From assembly GCA_963843535.1 (NCBI GenBank), contig CAWJKU010000002.1, positions 620,001-684,000 of the forward strand: a stretch of DNA of 64,000 nt, in the 5' to 3' direction. Below the pieces are notes generated by a model. It did not search any database and was not told where the DNA came from. It saw nothing but the letters and a program-made list of their open reading frames with translations. This DNA is from CAVUNY01 sp963843535 (lineage in GTDB: Bacteria; Chloroflexota; Anaerolineae; Anaerolineales; Anaerolineaceae). Below, in pieces: positions 42,052-51,955 of the stretch. A program made the position numbers and the translations under genes. Position 1 is the stretch's first letter. Each line of letters begins with the position of its first letter.

Positions 42052-43095
42052 TCACGAAAGCGGCCAGGTTGGCAGCACATCCATGTCTAAAGAATCGTGA
42101 ATTCCCATCACATGGCGAAAATAACCGGCAGAAGCGACCATAGCAGCATTATCCGTGCATAAATATAAAGGTGGAATATGAATTGGGAATTCTTTTTGAC
42201 CCAGAAAAATATCCCGCAGCGGTTTATTTGCAGAGACGCCGCCAGCCACCAAAATTTCTCGGGCTTTAAATGAATTTGCCGCCCTGATCGTTTTGGCGAA
42301 TAAAACATCCACCACAGCCGCTTGAAAACTGGCCGCCAGATCTTCCACCGGGAGGGGGCGGTTGCTTTCTTCAAACTGGCGCACTACCCGTAGAACGGAC
42401 GTCTTTAATCCACTGAAGGAAAAATCCCAGGAGCCTTCCATCCGCGCGCGCGGGAAATTGAAGGCTTCAGAATTACCTTTCATGGCAACTTTCTGTATCG
42501 AAGGGCCGCCCGGATAAGGTAAACCCAATAAACGAGCCACTTTGTCAAATGCCTCGCCTGCCGCATCGTCCACTGTGCCGCCAAGCCTCTGGTACGTCAA
42601 ATGATCTGTGATCAGATTCAGTTCCGTGTGACCACCGGATACCAGCAGCGCCATTAAAGGAAATTTCGGTGCCGGGGGAGGTTCCGGCAGGTCGTTGCGG
42701 TAGACCCACGCCGAATAGATATGGCCTTCCAGGTGATTAACCCCTATCAAGGGTTTATTTCCGGCCAATGCCAGTCCTTTGGCCATGTTCATGCCCACCA
42801 CCAGAGATCCAGCCAAACCCGGACCACGCGTTGCCGCTATGGCATCGATTTCCTCCAGGGTCATATGCGCCTGCTGTAAGGCTTCTTCGACCACCGCATA
42901 AATTGTCGTGACATGTTGCCGCGAGGCAACTTCAGGAAATACACCCCCGAATTTGGCGTGTATTTCTACCTGCGAAGCCACAACATTGGATAAAAGCGTC
43001 CGCCCATTTTCTATGACCGAAGCCGCAGTTTCATCACAGGATGATTCAATCCCTAAAATTCTGGCTGGAGGAAATACTTTCTCGCGTGGGCTCAT
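42052..43095 (-). CDS. tsaD: tRNA N6-adenosine threonylcarbamoyltransferase
   Basis: 347 residues, the enzyme that completes t6A37 modification of ANN-decoding tRNAs. Signatures: ILGIESSCDETAASVIENG, ATRGPGLAGSLVVGMNMAKG, the metal histidines in HLEGH, the GGHTEL loop, and DDAAGEAFDKVARLLGLPYPGG. Length and order match TsaD. It lies between the M24 peptidase and the ECF sigma gene on the same strand. Confidence 0.96.
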   Translation of the reverse strand: MSPREKVFPPARILGIESSCDETAASVIENGRTLLSNVVASQVEIHAKFGGVFPEVASRQHVTTIYAVVEEALQQAHMTLEEIDAIAATRGPGLAGSLVVGMNMAKGLALAGNKPLIGVNHLEGHIYSAWVYRNDLPEPPPAPKFPLMALLVSGGHTELNLITDHLTYQRLGGTVDDAAGEAFDKVARLLGLPYPGGPSIQKVAMKGNSEAFNFPRARMEGSWDFSFSGLKTSVLRVVRQFEESNRPLPVEDLAASFQAAVVDVLFAKTIRAANSFKAREILVAGGVSANKPLRDIFLGQKEFPIHIPPLYLCTDNAAMVASAGYFRHVMGIHDSLDMDVLPTWPLS

Positions 43096-43166
43096 ACGTT
43101 TACCTCTCTCTTTGACCTGCGAAAGGAAATTCGGAAAATTCTATTCCATCAGGTCAGAGCACGAAA

Positions 43167-44402
43167 TTAATGTTTAACTGGCAGGATCAAATCCAACGGA
43201 TATGGGGCAGGAATTTCGAATTTACCTTCTCCTGTCACGATGATGGTATCTTCCAGGCGCACACCCATACCCCGTTCGGGATAGTATAACCCAGGTTCGA
43301 TAGTCGCGACTACCCCTGGGACCAATAAATCATCCGCGGGGGCGGTCATCCCAGAAAACGGCCTTTCGTGGACTTTTAAACCCAATCCATGGCCCACACT
43401 GTGCACATAACCGTTGTTCGTCTCAGGCACTTCCATGATCGTCGGGTGTCCTTGCTCTCGAAAAAGATCGCAAGTTAGCTGCTGGTATCTCTTAAAAGGC
43501 GTGTTCACTTCCAGGGCACCCATCACTTTCTGGTAAACCGATTTGACCTGCTCATACAGGCTTAACACATCATCTGAAGCATAGCCAAGGCACCAGGTTC
43601 GGGTAAAGTCATAATAATAACCGCCGCCTGGTTCGCAAGGAAAAATGTCAAACACAATCGTCTGACCCAACTGGAGTACATCCTCTGGATTACCACTGGA
43701 ATGGGGCACACCCGCATCACGCCCAATGGAAAAAATAGTGCCTTCCGGGTTTTCCGCGCCGGCTTCGGCCAACCAGAGATTGATCTGGTTTTTTACGTGT
43801 GCAATAGTCAGCGGTTCACCGCCCGGTTTTACCAATAAATGGTCTTTTACTTCATGCCCGGTTAAATAATCGGCAGTCCGCCCAACGACATGGGTTGTGA
43901 TCTGGCCCATACGGCGGATTCTTTCGATCTCAACCGCGTCTTTGGTCATCATGGCAGCCAAAAGGACATCGTCTTTTTGATACCCCACCAGTTCCAATTC
44001 CGGCATTCTCCGAGACAAAGCATTTAAAGAATCGAAAGGCGGGCCAAATTCGACCTTCCCATATAAGGCCACCCGGCCTGATGTGACGCCGGCATCCTGC
44101 AGCATCCTTTGATATTTTAAAACACCAGCCTGAAAAAGGTCGCCGTTCGTTTCTTTTAAAAGCCCACCGATCGGATAATTTGTATAACTGCGAGTGTCCA
44201 GTCCTGACTTGGCAGCTTCATCACGTTCCATCGGCCCATGAAAAAGGGTTGCGCCTTTCCCGCACGGTTTGATCAGGTCGGCGTTGGTCAGGTGACCTCC
44301 CCCAGTCAAATAAACCATCGCCGGATTATGCTGTGCTCCACCCATCACCCACAACGCATCCAGCTGGTACTTTTGCATTAACGCATCAATGTCAGATTTC
44401 AT
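43167..44402 (-). CDS. M24 family aminopeptidase (Xaa-Pro peptidase-like)
   Basis: 411 residues: an N-terminal creatinase-like domain to about 170, then a pita-bread M24 catalytic domain. Metal ligands are visible in TIVFDIFPCEPGG with YYYDFTRTW, SVGHGLGLKVHERP, ATIEPGLYYPE and GVRLEDTIIV. It likely removes N-terminal residues before proline or acts on a related peptide bond in the cytoplasm. I chose the ATG at 44402, since the longer frame would overlap selA. Confidence 0.9.
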   Translation of the reverse strand: MKSDIDALMQKYQLDALWVMGGAQHNPAMVYLTGGGHLTNADLIKPCGKGATLFHGPMERDEAAKSGLDTRSYTNYPIGGLLKETNGDLFQAGVLKYQRMLQDAGVTSGRVALYGKVEFGPPFDSLNALSRRMPELELVGYQKDDVLLAAMMTKDAVEIERIRRMGQITTHVVGRTADYLTGHEVKDHLLVKPGGEPLTIAHVKNQINLWLAEAGAENPEGTIFSIGRDAGVPHSSGNPEDVLQLGQTIVFDIFPCEPGGGYYYDFTRTWCLGYASDDVLSLYEQVKSVYQKVMGALEVNTPFKRYQQLTCDLFREQGHPTIMEVPETNNGYVHSVGHGLGLKVHERPFSGMTAPADDLLVPGVVATIEPGLYYPERGMGVRLEDTIIVTGEGKFEIPAPYPLDLILPVKH

Positions 44403-44413
44403 GATCCTGGTAA

Positions 44414-45769
44414 TTAAGCCTTTCCCATCGCATTTTTTATTGCCAGCAACAAGGCATCTTCTTGCCCGGCAAGCACGCAACGCGGGTCGAATACAACTCG
44501 TTCATCAGCGATGCGAGCGATAACCGGTGGGGTCATATCCCGCAGTTTCGCAAGAAATTTGTTTGGCTGCGGCACCTGAAGAGACAATAGAAAAGTTGGC
44601 AGTGTTTCTTCAGGCAGAGAACCCCCACCCACAGTAGATCTACCGTCGATTACCGTTCCACAACCTGCTTTTTCACGCCAATTTTCGGCGCGAGTTTTTA
44701 ATTGCTCTGGCGTTTCAGAGATCATCTGCCAGATTGGAATCTCTCGTTCAGCTTCATCCTTTATATAATGCAGTAAAGTTGCTGAAAGCGCAGCCAGGCA
44801 AAGCTTATCCGCTCTTACGGCGCGCGCCAAAGGGTGTCTGGCGATTTTTTTCACCAACTCCTTGCGTCCGATGATAATTCCGGCTTGCGGACCGCCCAAT
44901 AATTTGTCGCCAGAAAAACAGATCAGATCTGCTCCAGCCGCCATCGAGTCCTGGATTGTCGGTTCGTGGGTCAGGCCAAAACGGGCTGTATCCAGCAAAC
45001 TTCCCGAACCCAGATCGTCCATCAAAGCCACGCCGGCATGGTGCGCCGAATCAGCGATTTCATGCAGTTCAGGCTCACTGGTAAAACCAACCAGTTTGAA
45101 GTTGGAGTGGTGGGCGCGTAGGACAAGTGCGGCGGGCTCCTGCAACGCCAGATCATAATCATGGATGTGGACTTTGTTGGTGGTTCCTATCTCCACCAGT
45201 TTAGCCCCGCTTTCCCTCATTACATCCGGGATCCTGAAGCCTCCCCCAATTTCTACCAGCTGCGAGCGAGAGATAACCACCCGTTTTCCTTTTGCCAGGG
45301 CAGAAAGCGATAGCAAGACAGCGGCAGCGTTATTGTTCACAACCAGGGCAGCCTCTGCTCCTGTCAGACGGGTCATCAGGGTTTCAGCATGAATAGATCT
45401 CGAACCGCGAATGCCGCGGGGCAAATCATATTCCAGGGTTGAATACCCCGACGCCGTGTTGAAAACAGCCTGTATGGCTGCCTGGCTGAGCGGCGAGCGG
45501 CCCAGGTTGGTATGCAAAATAACCCCGGTGGCATTAATCACCGGGACCAAAGTCGGTTCGAGCCAGGATTCGAGCTCGATTTGGACTTTCTCTAATATGA
45601 CATTACGATCGGGAAGGGTACAGCCACCTTCTAGCTTATTTCGTAAAGAACTTAAGGTTGAGCGTATCGCCTCGAGAGTCAGCGGTCGGCCATACTGTTC
45701 CACCAAAGCATTTGCCTGGCGGGTCTGCAGTAAAGTCTCCACCGCCGGAATGCTCCGGCGATCACCCAT
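44414..45769 (-). CDS. selA: L-seryl-tRNA(Sec) selenium transferase
   Basis: 451 residues, a PLP enzyme that converts seryl-tRNA(Sec) to selenocysteinyl-tRNA. The N-terminal domain (IPAVETLLQ, LTLEAIRSTLSSLRN) is full-length, so this is a true SelA rather than a shortened relative. Key segments are NATGVILHTNLGRSPLS, NNNAAAVLLSLSAL and the PLP lysine in CFSGDKLLGGPQAG. The ATG at 45769 overlaps the upstream membrane-protein gene by eight bases. No selB, selD or tRNA-Sec is visible in this window. Confidence 0.95.
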   Translation of the reverse strand: MGDRRSIPAVETLLQTRQANALVEQYGRPLTLEAIRSTLSSLRNKLEGGCTLPDRNVILEKVQIELESWLEPTLVPVINATGVILHTNLGRSPLSQAAIQAVFNTASGYSTLEYDLPRGIRGSRSIHAETLMTRLTGAEAALVVNNNAAAVLLSLSALAKGKRVVISRSQLVEIGGGFRIPDVMRESGAKLVEIGTTNKVHIHDYDLALQEPAALVLRAHHSNFKLVGFTSEPELHEIADSAHHAGVALMDDLGSGSLLDTARFGLTHEPTIQDSMAAGADLICFSGDKLLGGPQAGIIIGRKELVKKIARHPLARAVRADKLCLAALSATLLHYIKDEAEREIPIWQMISETPEQLKTRAENWREKAGCGTVIDGRSTVGGGSLPEETLPTFLLSLQVPQPNKFLAKLRDMTPPVIARIADERVVFDPRCVLAGQEDALLLAIKNAMGKA

Positions 45770-46175
45770 TTTCTGGCTCCTTGGGTGGCTGCCAGCGAGC
45801 GCGTTCTCCCATGCGCAGGAAGATTTCAACCAGAATTAAACCGACTGCCAGAAAGAAAGCGATCACGCCGTTCAATATCCGGCCTTGCTGCAGCCAGATT
45901 AATAAGCAGCCGTAGATGCCAACCCACACCGATTGGCGCAGGAGTACCCCTTCATCCGCTGCCGGGTTCGTGGGAAAGCGGCGGTTTAAAAAACCTACGA
46001 CCGGCAGAGAGGTTCCGCTCAAGGCTAGCATGGTAAAGAAGAAGAACAGCCAGCGAAAACCCAATTCAGGATCAGTGCCCAAAACGATATATGCCAGGCC
46101 CGCCCAACCGGCGGCTCCCAGAACAATACCAGAGATGAGAATTGGTAAGTAAGGAGGAAATTTAGGCGTCTCCAC
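45762..46175 (-). CDS. Small polytopic membrane protein of unknown function
   Basis: 137 residues with four hydrophobic segments (LPILISGIVLGAAGWAGLAY, WLFFFFTMLALSG, VWVGIYGCLLIWL, GVIAFFLAVGLILVEIFL). It overlaps selA by eight bases, so it is in the same transcript, but I cannot link it to selenium chemistry. The upstream region 46176-46243 holds the divergent promoters. Confidence 0.65.
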   Translation of the reverse strand: METPKFPPYLPILISGIVLGAAGWAGLAYIVLGTDPELGFRWLFFFFTMLALSGTSLPVVGFLNRRFPTNPAADEGVLLRQSVWVGIYGCLLIWLQQGRILNGVIAFFLAVGLILVEIFLRMGERARWQPPKEPENG

Positions 46176-46243
46176 AGATAGACCTCCAGGAATGATTATA
46201 TCCTAACCTTTTTAATTTTTCGTATTGCATTACATGCGAAGGT

Positions 46244-46272
46244 TTGCATTTTTATTTCGATTATGGTAATAT
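46244..46272 (+). promoter_or_regulatory. Candidate promoter of the SAM riboswitch-metH transcript
   Basis: TTGCAT at 46244-46249 and TAATAT at 46267-46272, 17 bases apart, about 40 bases before the aptamer. Confidence 0.45.
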
Positions 46273-46310
46273 CTTCAAAATTACTCAACATTCCCGGTAC
46301 ATCCGGGCAG

Positions 46311-46414
46311 CTCATCGAGAGAGGTGGAGGGAACCGGCCCTGCGAAACCTCGGCAACCGCTCTGAGAAGTTGGTGCCAATTCCGGCAGGATCTATGGAGA
46401 TCCTGGAAGATGAG
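46311..46414 (+). ncRNA. SAM-I (S-box) riboswitch aptamer upstream of metH
   Basis: The P1 stem CTCATC/GATGAG encloses the S-box core: AGAGGTGGAGGGA, CCGGCCCTGCGAAACC, CGGCAACC and the P3/P4 helices (GTTGGTGCCAATTCCGGCAG). When SAM is bound, the downstream terminator should form and switch off metH. This fits a methionine-biosynthesis gene. Confidence 0.93.
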
Positions 46415-46433
46415 GGTATCGACGCGATGCGGT

Positions 46434-46464
46434 CCTCTCATTTTTGAGAGGAACGCTTTTTTTT
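46434..46464 (+). terminator. Riboswitch expression-platform terminator
   Basis: CCTCTCA at 46434-46440 pairs with TGAGAGG at 46445-46451 and is followed by AACGC and a run of eight T. It lies between the aptamer and the metH start. Confidence 0.85.
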
Positions 46465-46511
46465 GATAACCTTATCCCAACTCCTGAATGTGATCGAAAG
46501 AAGGAGGCAAC

Positions 46512-49500
46512 ATGCCCCACATTAACTATACGAAACATGATTACCTGGATGCTCTTGAAACGCGCGTGCTTATTTTTGATGGTGCGATGGGCACCAACCT
46601 GCAAATACAAAATTTGACCGTTGAGCAATTTGGTGGTGAAAAAACATTTGGCTGCAACGATTTTCTGGTGATCAGTTATCCGCAGGCAGTGGAAAAAGTC
46701 CACCGTTCGTTTCTCGAAGTAGGTGTCGATGTCATTGAAACCTGCACTTTTCGTGCCAACCGGTTGACGTTGGCGGAATATGGACTCGCCGAACGCACCC
46801 AGGAAATTAACCTGGCTGGGGCACGGTTGGCGCGCCGAATTGCCGATGAATATACGCAGTCAAGCAGCCAGAAACGCTTTGTCGCCGGCTCGATTGGCCC
46901 CTCTGGAAAGCTCCCGTCGCTGGATGATCCAGAAATGTCGAACATCGATTATGAAGGGCTGCTGGACGTGTTTTATGAGCAGGCGCTCGGTTTAGTGAAC
47001 GGCGGCGTGGATTTGCTGCTGATCGAGACATCTCAGGATATCCTCGAAGTAAAAGCGGCAATCAGCGGCATTCAAAAGGCCTTTTCAGAAACCGGTATCG
47101 TACTGCCCATCCAGGCCCAGGTCACCCTGGATACTACCGGGCGGATGCTTCTAGGTACCGATATTTCCGCTGTTTTGGCAACTCTGGAAGGGATGGGAAT
47201 TGCAGCCATCGGTTTGAATTGTTCAACCGGCCCTGATTACATGCGCGAACCAATCCGTTATTTGGGAGAGCTCTCCACCTTGCCGGTTTCCTGCATCCCC
47301 AATGCCGGTTTGCCATTGAATGTAGACGGGCAGGCTGTCTACCCGCTTGAGCCGGAACCCTTTGCGGAAACACTGGCAGAATTTGTCGAAAAATACCATA
47401 TCAATATCGTTGGCGGCTGCTGCGGGACCACCCCCGTTCATCTGCAAAAATTGGTCAGCCGTCTGCGCGAACGCCAGACCGAACCGCGCCCGATTTACAG
47501 CCCTCCCCAGCTGGCTTCGGCCGTCCAGGCGACCGCGATGCAGCAAGAACCCAGGCCGTTCCTGATCGGCGAACGCTGCAATACCCAGGGTTCAGCTAAA
47601 TTCAAACAGGTGATCTTGGATCAGGATTTCGACGGTGCGCTGAGCATCGCCCGCCAGCAGGTAAATTCCGGCGCCCATGGATTGGATCTGTGCGTGGCGC
47701 TGACGGAACGCGGCGACGAAACCGAGACCATGCGCCGCCTGGTAAAGAAATTGTCGCCAGTTGTCCGCTCTCCATTGGTGATCGATTCCACCGAATTAGA
47801 TGTGATTGAGATCGCGCTGCAAACCGCCCCTGGAAGATGCATGATCAATTCAACTCACCTGGAGAGCGGGCGGGTAAAAGCCGACCGCATTTTTGGCCTG
47901 GCTCGGAAATACAATGCCGCCGTGATCTGCCTGACCATTGATGAACAGGGCATGGCCAAAACCCGGGAACGCAAACTGGAAATCGCGCGGCGCATCCATG
48001 ACATTGCAACCCGAGAGCATGGGTTGAAACCCGGTGACCTGGTATTCGACGCCCTGACATTTACCCTGGCTACGGGTGATATCGAATTCAGCGAGTCTGC
48101 TGTTGAAACTATCGAGGGTATTCGCTTGATCAAAGCCCAGCTGCCCGGTGTCTTGACCTCTTTGGGTGTGAGCAACGTCTCCTTCGGATTAACCCCAGCA
48201 GCGCGGGCAGTGATCAATTCGGTCATGTTGTACCACTGCGTGCAAGCCGGACTGGATATGGCAATCGTCAATCCGGCCCAGATCACCCCCTACGCAGAAA
48301 TCCCAGAACAAGAACGCGCCCTGGTAGAAGACTTGATTTTCAACCGCCAACCGGACGCGTTAACCCGTTTGATCAATCATTTTGAAGCCTCAGGCCCCGC
48401 CACGCGCAGCAAATCCAGCTCCGAAACATCCCTTGAGGGCCTTTCCCCGGAACAGCGCGTCCAAAAACGGATTCTGGTGAGGCTCAAAGATGGAATTGAA
48501 TCCGACCTGGATGACATCCTTCAGAGGTATCCCCGCCAGGAATGGCCTCAGGCTGCCGTAAACATTCTGAATACCGTCCTCTTACCCGCGATGAAAGAAG
48601 TGGGTGACAAATTCGGCGCTGGTGAACTGATCCTGCCATTCGTGCTTCAATCCGCTGAAGTGATGAAAAAAGCGGTCAGTCACGTAGAACAGTTCCTGGA
48701 ACGCAAAGAAGGGGTAACCAAAGGCACCATCGTCCTGGCGACGGTTTACGGCGATGTGCATGATATCGGCAAGAATCTGGTCAAAACGATCCTGTCCAAT
48801 AATGGCTATACGGTCATCGACCTTGGCAAACAGGTGCCGGCAGAAACGATCATTTCCAAAGCCGTCGAAACCAGCGCCGATGCGATCGGTTTAAGCGCGC
48901 TTCTGGTTTCAACCAGCAAACAAATGCCGTTGATTGTCAATGAACTGCACCGGAGAAAACTGAATATCCCGGTTCTAATCGGCGGCGCGGCCATTAACCG
49001 CCGTTTTGGGCGGCGCATATTGCTTACCGACCGCGATGAATATTATGAGGCGGGCGTTTATTATTGTAAAGATGCCTTTGAAGGCCTGTCGACGATGGAT
49101 GACTTGATCCAAACAGAGTCGCGTGCCAGGCTTAGCGCACAAATCCGCCTAGAATCGGAAAAAGAATTGGGGCGCGGGATCCAGACCTCAGCTGCCGCCC
49201 CTATCCTGCAGCGATCAACGGTGCCCCTCACCAAACTTATTCCCCGGCCGCCTTCCTGGGGTCCAAGAGTGGTGCGCTCTATGCCGCTGGACGCTGTTTT
49301 TCAGCATCTGGCCAAAAATGAATTATTCCGCCTTTCCTGGGGCGCGAAAAATACCCATGGAGAAGCCTGGGAAGAGCTGCAGGTGGAATATGAACGCCGT
49401 CTGGTAGCGATGCGCCGCCAGGCTCTGGCCGAAGGTTGGCTGAAACCGCAGGGTGTGTATGGTTATTGGCCGGCCCAATCCGATGGGAACGATCTGGTCA

Positions 49501-50030
49501 TTTACGAACCTGGCTCCGTCCAGGCTGGATCACCGGCTGAGCAGTCTCGCTTCAAATTTCCACGCCAACCCTCAAGTGATTTTTTATGCCTGGCAGATTA
49601 TTTCGCCCCGGTCGATTCAGGCTTGATGGACGTGGTGGCTTTCCAGATTGTGACTGTTGGCCAGGAAGCCAGCCAGCGTTTCAGCCGGATGCAGGATGCG
49701 AGCGAATACAGCGAAGCTTATTTCACGCATGGTTTAGGCGTGCAGACCGCGGAAGCCACCGCCGAATATTTACACCAGCACATCCGCCGTGAATTAAACA
49801 TCCCCTCAGGCCAGGGGAAACGTTATTCATGGGGTTACCCGGCCATTCCCGATTTGGAGGATCACAGCCAGGTGTTTCAGCTCTTACCGGCAGAGAGCGA
49901 ATTGGGCATGAGCCTGACATCCGCTTACCAGCTGGTCCCGGAGCAATCCACCGCCGCGATCATTGTCCACCATCCTGAAGCCAGGTATTTTAATATCGGT
50001 GAAAGCCGGGTCGAACAGCTGACCAGGTGA
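46512..50030 (+). CDS. metH: Cobalamin-dependent methionine synthase
   Basis: 1172 residues, all modules present: homocysteine domain (LIFDGAMGTNLQIQN, zinc cysteines in GLNCSTGPDYM and GGCCGTTPVH), pterin-binding domain (GERCNTQGSAKFKQ), helical cap and B12-binding domain with DVHDIGKNLVK (His at about 750), and the C-terminal reactivation domain (YSEAYFTHGLGVQTAEATAE and PSGQGKRYSWGYPAIPD). It transfers a methyl group from methyl-tetrahydrofolate to homocysteine. GAAGGAGG precedes the ATG. A SAM riboswitch sits in its leader. Confidence 0.96.
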   Translation: MPHINYTKHDYLDALETRVLIFDGAMGTNLQIQNLTVEQFGGEKTFGCNDFLVISYPQAVEKVHRSFLEVGVDVIETCTFRANRLTLAEYGLAERTQEINLAGARLARRIADEYTQSSSQKRFVAGSIGPSGKLPSLDDPEMSNIDYEGLLDVFYEQALGLVNGGVDLLLIETSQDILEVKAAISGIQKAFSETGIVLPIQAQVTLDTTGRMLLGTDISAVLATLEGMGIAAIGLNCSTGPDYMREPIRYLGELSTLPVSCIPNAGLPLNVDGQAVYPLEPEPFAETLAEFVEKYHINIVGGCCGTTPVHLQKLVSRLRERQTEPRPIYSPPQLASAVQATAMQQEPRPFLIGERCNTQGSAKFKQVILDQDFDGALSIARQQVNSGAHGLDLCVALTERGDETETMRRLVKKLSPVVRSPLVIDSTELDVIEIALQTAPGRCMINSTHLESGRVKADRIFGLARKYNAAVICLTIDEQGMAKTRERKLEIARRIHDIATREHGLKPGDLVFDALTFTLATGDIEFSESAVETIEGIRLIKAQLPGVLTSLGVSNVSFGLTPAARAVINSVMLYHCVQAGLDMAIVNPAQITPYAEIPEQERALVEDLIFNRQPDALTRLINHFEASGPATRSKSSSETSLEGLSPEQRVQKRILVRLKDGIESDLDDILQRYPRQEWPQAAVNILNTVLLPAMKEVGDKFGAGELILPFVLQSAEVMKKAVSHVEQFLERKEGVTKGTIVLATVYGDVHDIGKNLVKTILSNNGYTVIDLGKQVPAETIISKAVETSADAIGLSALLVSTSKQMPLIVNELHRRKLNIPVLIGGAAINRRFGRRILLTDRDEYYEAGVYYCKDAFEGLSTMDDLIQTESRARLSAQIRLESEKELGRGIQTSAAAPILQRSTVPLTKLIPRPPSWGPRVVRSMPLDAVFQHLAKNELFRLSWGAKNTHGEAWEELQVEYERRLVAMRRQALAEGWLKPQGVYGYWPAQSDGNDLVIYEPGSVQAGSPAEQSRFKFPRQPSSDFLCLADYFAPVDSGLMDVVAFQIVTVGQEASQRFSRMQDASEYSEAYFTHGLGVQTAEATAEYLHQHIRRELNIPSGQGKRYSWGYPAIPDLEDHSQVFQLLPAESELGMSLTSAYQLVPEQSTAAIIVHHPEARYFNIGESRVEQLTR

Positions 50031-50033
50031 TAT

Positions 50034-51905
50034 ATGGATAAATTGAATTTTTCTGATCTCCTTGCCGTGTCTCGCCCTATTCTCTCCGATGGGGCGATGG
50101 GAACAATTCTCAACCAGCGTGGGGTGGGCTTTGATGATTGCTTTGATGAGCTCAATCTCAAGAATCCGGCATTGGTGGCCGAGATTCATCATGAATATAT
50201 CGATGCCGGTTCACAGGTCATCCAGACCAATACATTTGGCGCAAACCGTTATAAGCTGGCTCGCCATGGTCTTGAAGAACGGGTCGCAGATATTAATGCA
50301 GCTGGGGTCGAGCTTGCCCGGCGGATCATCCTGGCTTCGTTTAAACCGGTTTTAATTGCCGGGGACGTCGGACCGCTGGGGGTGCGCCTGGCTCCCTTTG
50401 GCCGGGTGCAGCCGGATGAAGCCCGCGAAGCATTCCGCGAGCAGATCACCGCCCTGGTAAAAGCCGGTATCGACTTGCTCATCATTGAAACAATGACGGA
50501 TCTATTCGAGGTCAATGAAGCAATCCAGGCAGCGCATGAGTGCTGTCCTGATATCCCAATCGTGGCCTCAATGACATTTACCCGCGATGACAGAACATTA
50601 TTGGGCGACGACCCTGTAAAAGTCGCGACAAAGATCCACGAATTTGGCGCCAGCCTGATCGGAGTCAACTGTTCAGGTGGGCCGAACCAGCTGCTGCGCA
50701 TCCTCAAACAAATGCATCAGGCAGTGCCAGACGGTCAGTTTTCGGTGATGCCCAACGCAGGTTGGCCAGAGCAGATTGGCGGAAGAATCAAATACCCCGC
50801 TGCGCCAGAATATTTTGGCGATTATGCGCTTTCATTCTGGCAAGCCGGCGCCCGGTTGATCGGCGGATGCTGCGGTACAACTCCTGAACATATTCGTTCG
50901 ATCGCCAGGGCAGTGGCGAACACAGCCTCCGATCAAATTACCAACGGCATCCTGGTCTCCTCAACAGAAAGAGATGAGTTCGATCCCACCAGCATGCAGC
51001 CGACCAGGTTTGCCCAGAAATTATCTACCGAACGATTTACCATTGCAGTCGAAATGGATCCACCCAGAGGACTTTCCACCCACAAACTGTTGGCCGGGGC
51101 CAGTTTACTGGCCGAATCCGGCGCAGACGTGATCGATGTCGCCGACAGCCCGATGGCGCGCATGCGTATGAGTCCCTGGGCAGTCTGTTCGCTGATCCAG
51201 CGCAAGCTCGGAATCGAAACTGTGCTCCATTTTCCAACCCGCGGCCGCAACTTACTGCGAGTTCAGGGCGATCTGCTGGCAGCCCATGCGTTGGATGTAC
51301 GCAATGTTTTCGTGGTGATGGGCGATCCCACCTCGATCGGAGATTATCCCAATGCCACCGATAATTACGATCTGGTTCCATCGGGCTTGATAAAGCTCAT
51401 CAAACAAGGTTTTAACACTGGCGTCGATCATGCAGGGGTTAATATTGGCCAGCCCACATCGTTTTATGTCGGTGCTGCTTTGAATTTGAACCCACTCGAT
51501 CTTGAAGGAGAGATTAAAACACTGCGGCGCAAACTGCGAGCAGGCGCTGATTTTATGCTAACCCAGCCCCTATATGATGTAGAATTATTGCGAGCTTTCC
51601 TTGAACGCTACCAATCTGAGTTTGGACCGTTCCCTGTGCCAATCATGATTGGCATACTACCTTTAGCCAGTGCGCGCCACGCCGCCTTCTTATCGCAAGA
51701 AGTGCCGGGAATAGCAATTCCCCAAATGATTCTGGATCGAATGGAAGGCGCAGGAGAAAAAGGGGCTCGCATGGGAATCGAGATTGCAGTAGAATTAATT
51801 CAACAATTGCAGGACTCAGCCCGGGGTATCTATTTAATGCCGGCGTTCAATCGGTTTGATTATGCGGCAGAAATTATCGAAACAACTCGCAGATTATTAG
51901 ATTAA
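50034..51905 (+). CDS. Fused homocysteine S-methyltransferase / methylenetetrahydrofolate reductase
   Basis: 623 residues. Residues 1-300 form a homocysteine methyltransferase barrel (LSDGAMGTILNQRGV; zinc cysteines in GVNCSGGPNQLL and IGGCCGTTPEH). Residues about 320-623 form a MetF-type flavin reductase (AVEMDPPRGLSTHKLLA, DVADSPMARMRMSP, VFVVMGDPTS, FMLTQPLYDVELL, PIMIGILPLAS). The fusion is well known in Bacillus YitJ-type proteins. It lies three bases after metH and would supply methyl-THF to it; the extra homocysteine domain may use another methyl donor. It should share the SAM riboswitch. Confidence 0.95.
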   Translation: MDKLNFSDLLAVSRPILSDGAMGTILNQRGVGFDDCFDELNLKNPALVAEIHHEYIDAGSQVIQTNTFGANRYKLARHGLEERVADINAAGVELARRIILASFKPVLIAGDVGPLGVRLAPFGRVQPDEAREAFREQITALVKAGIDLLIIETMTDLFEVNEAIQAAHECCPDIPIVASMTFTRDDRTLLGDDPVKVATKIHEFGASLIGVNCSGGPNQLLRILKQMHQAVPDGQFSVMPNAGWPEQIGGRIKYPAAPEYFGDYALSFWQAGARLIGGCCGTTPEHIRSIARAVANTASDQITNGILVSSTERDEFDPTSMQPTRFAQKLSTERFTIAVEMDPPRGLSTHKLLAGASLLAESGADVIDVADSPMARMRMSPWAVCSLIQRKLGIETVLHFPTRGRNLLRVQGDLLAAHALDVRNVFVVMGDPTSIGDYPNATDNYDLVPSGLIKLIKQGFNTGVDHAGVNIGQPTSFYVGAALNLNPLDLEGEIKTLRRKLRAGADFMLTQPLYDVELLRAFLERYQSEFGPFPVPIMIGILPLASARHAAFLSQEVPGIAIPQMILDRMEGAGEKGARMGIEIAVELIQQLQDSARGIYLMPAFNRFDYAAEIIETTRRLLD

Positions 51906-51955
51906 ACGAGTTTCCACGTAACAGGCGGACCTATCCCAAGACGTGAGGCAGGGGC

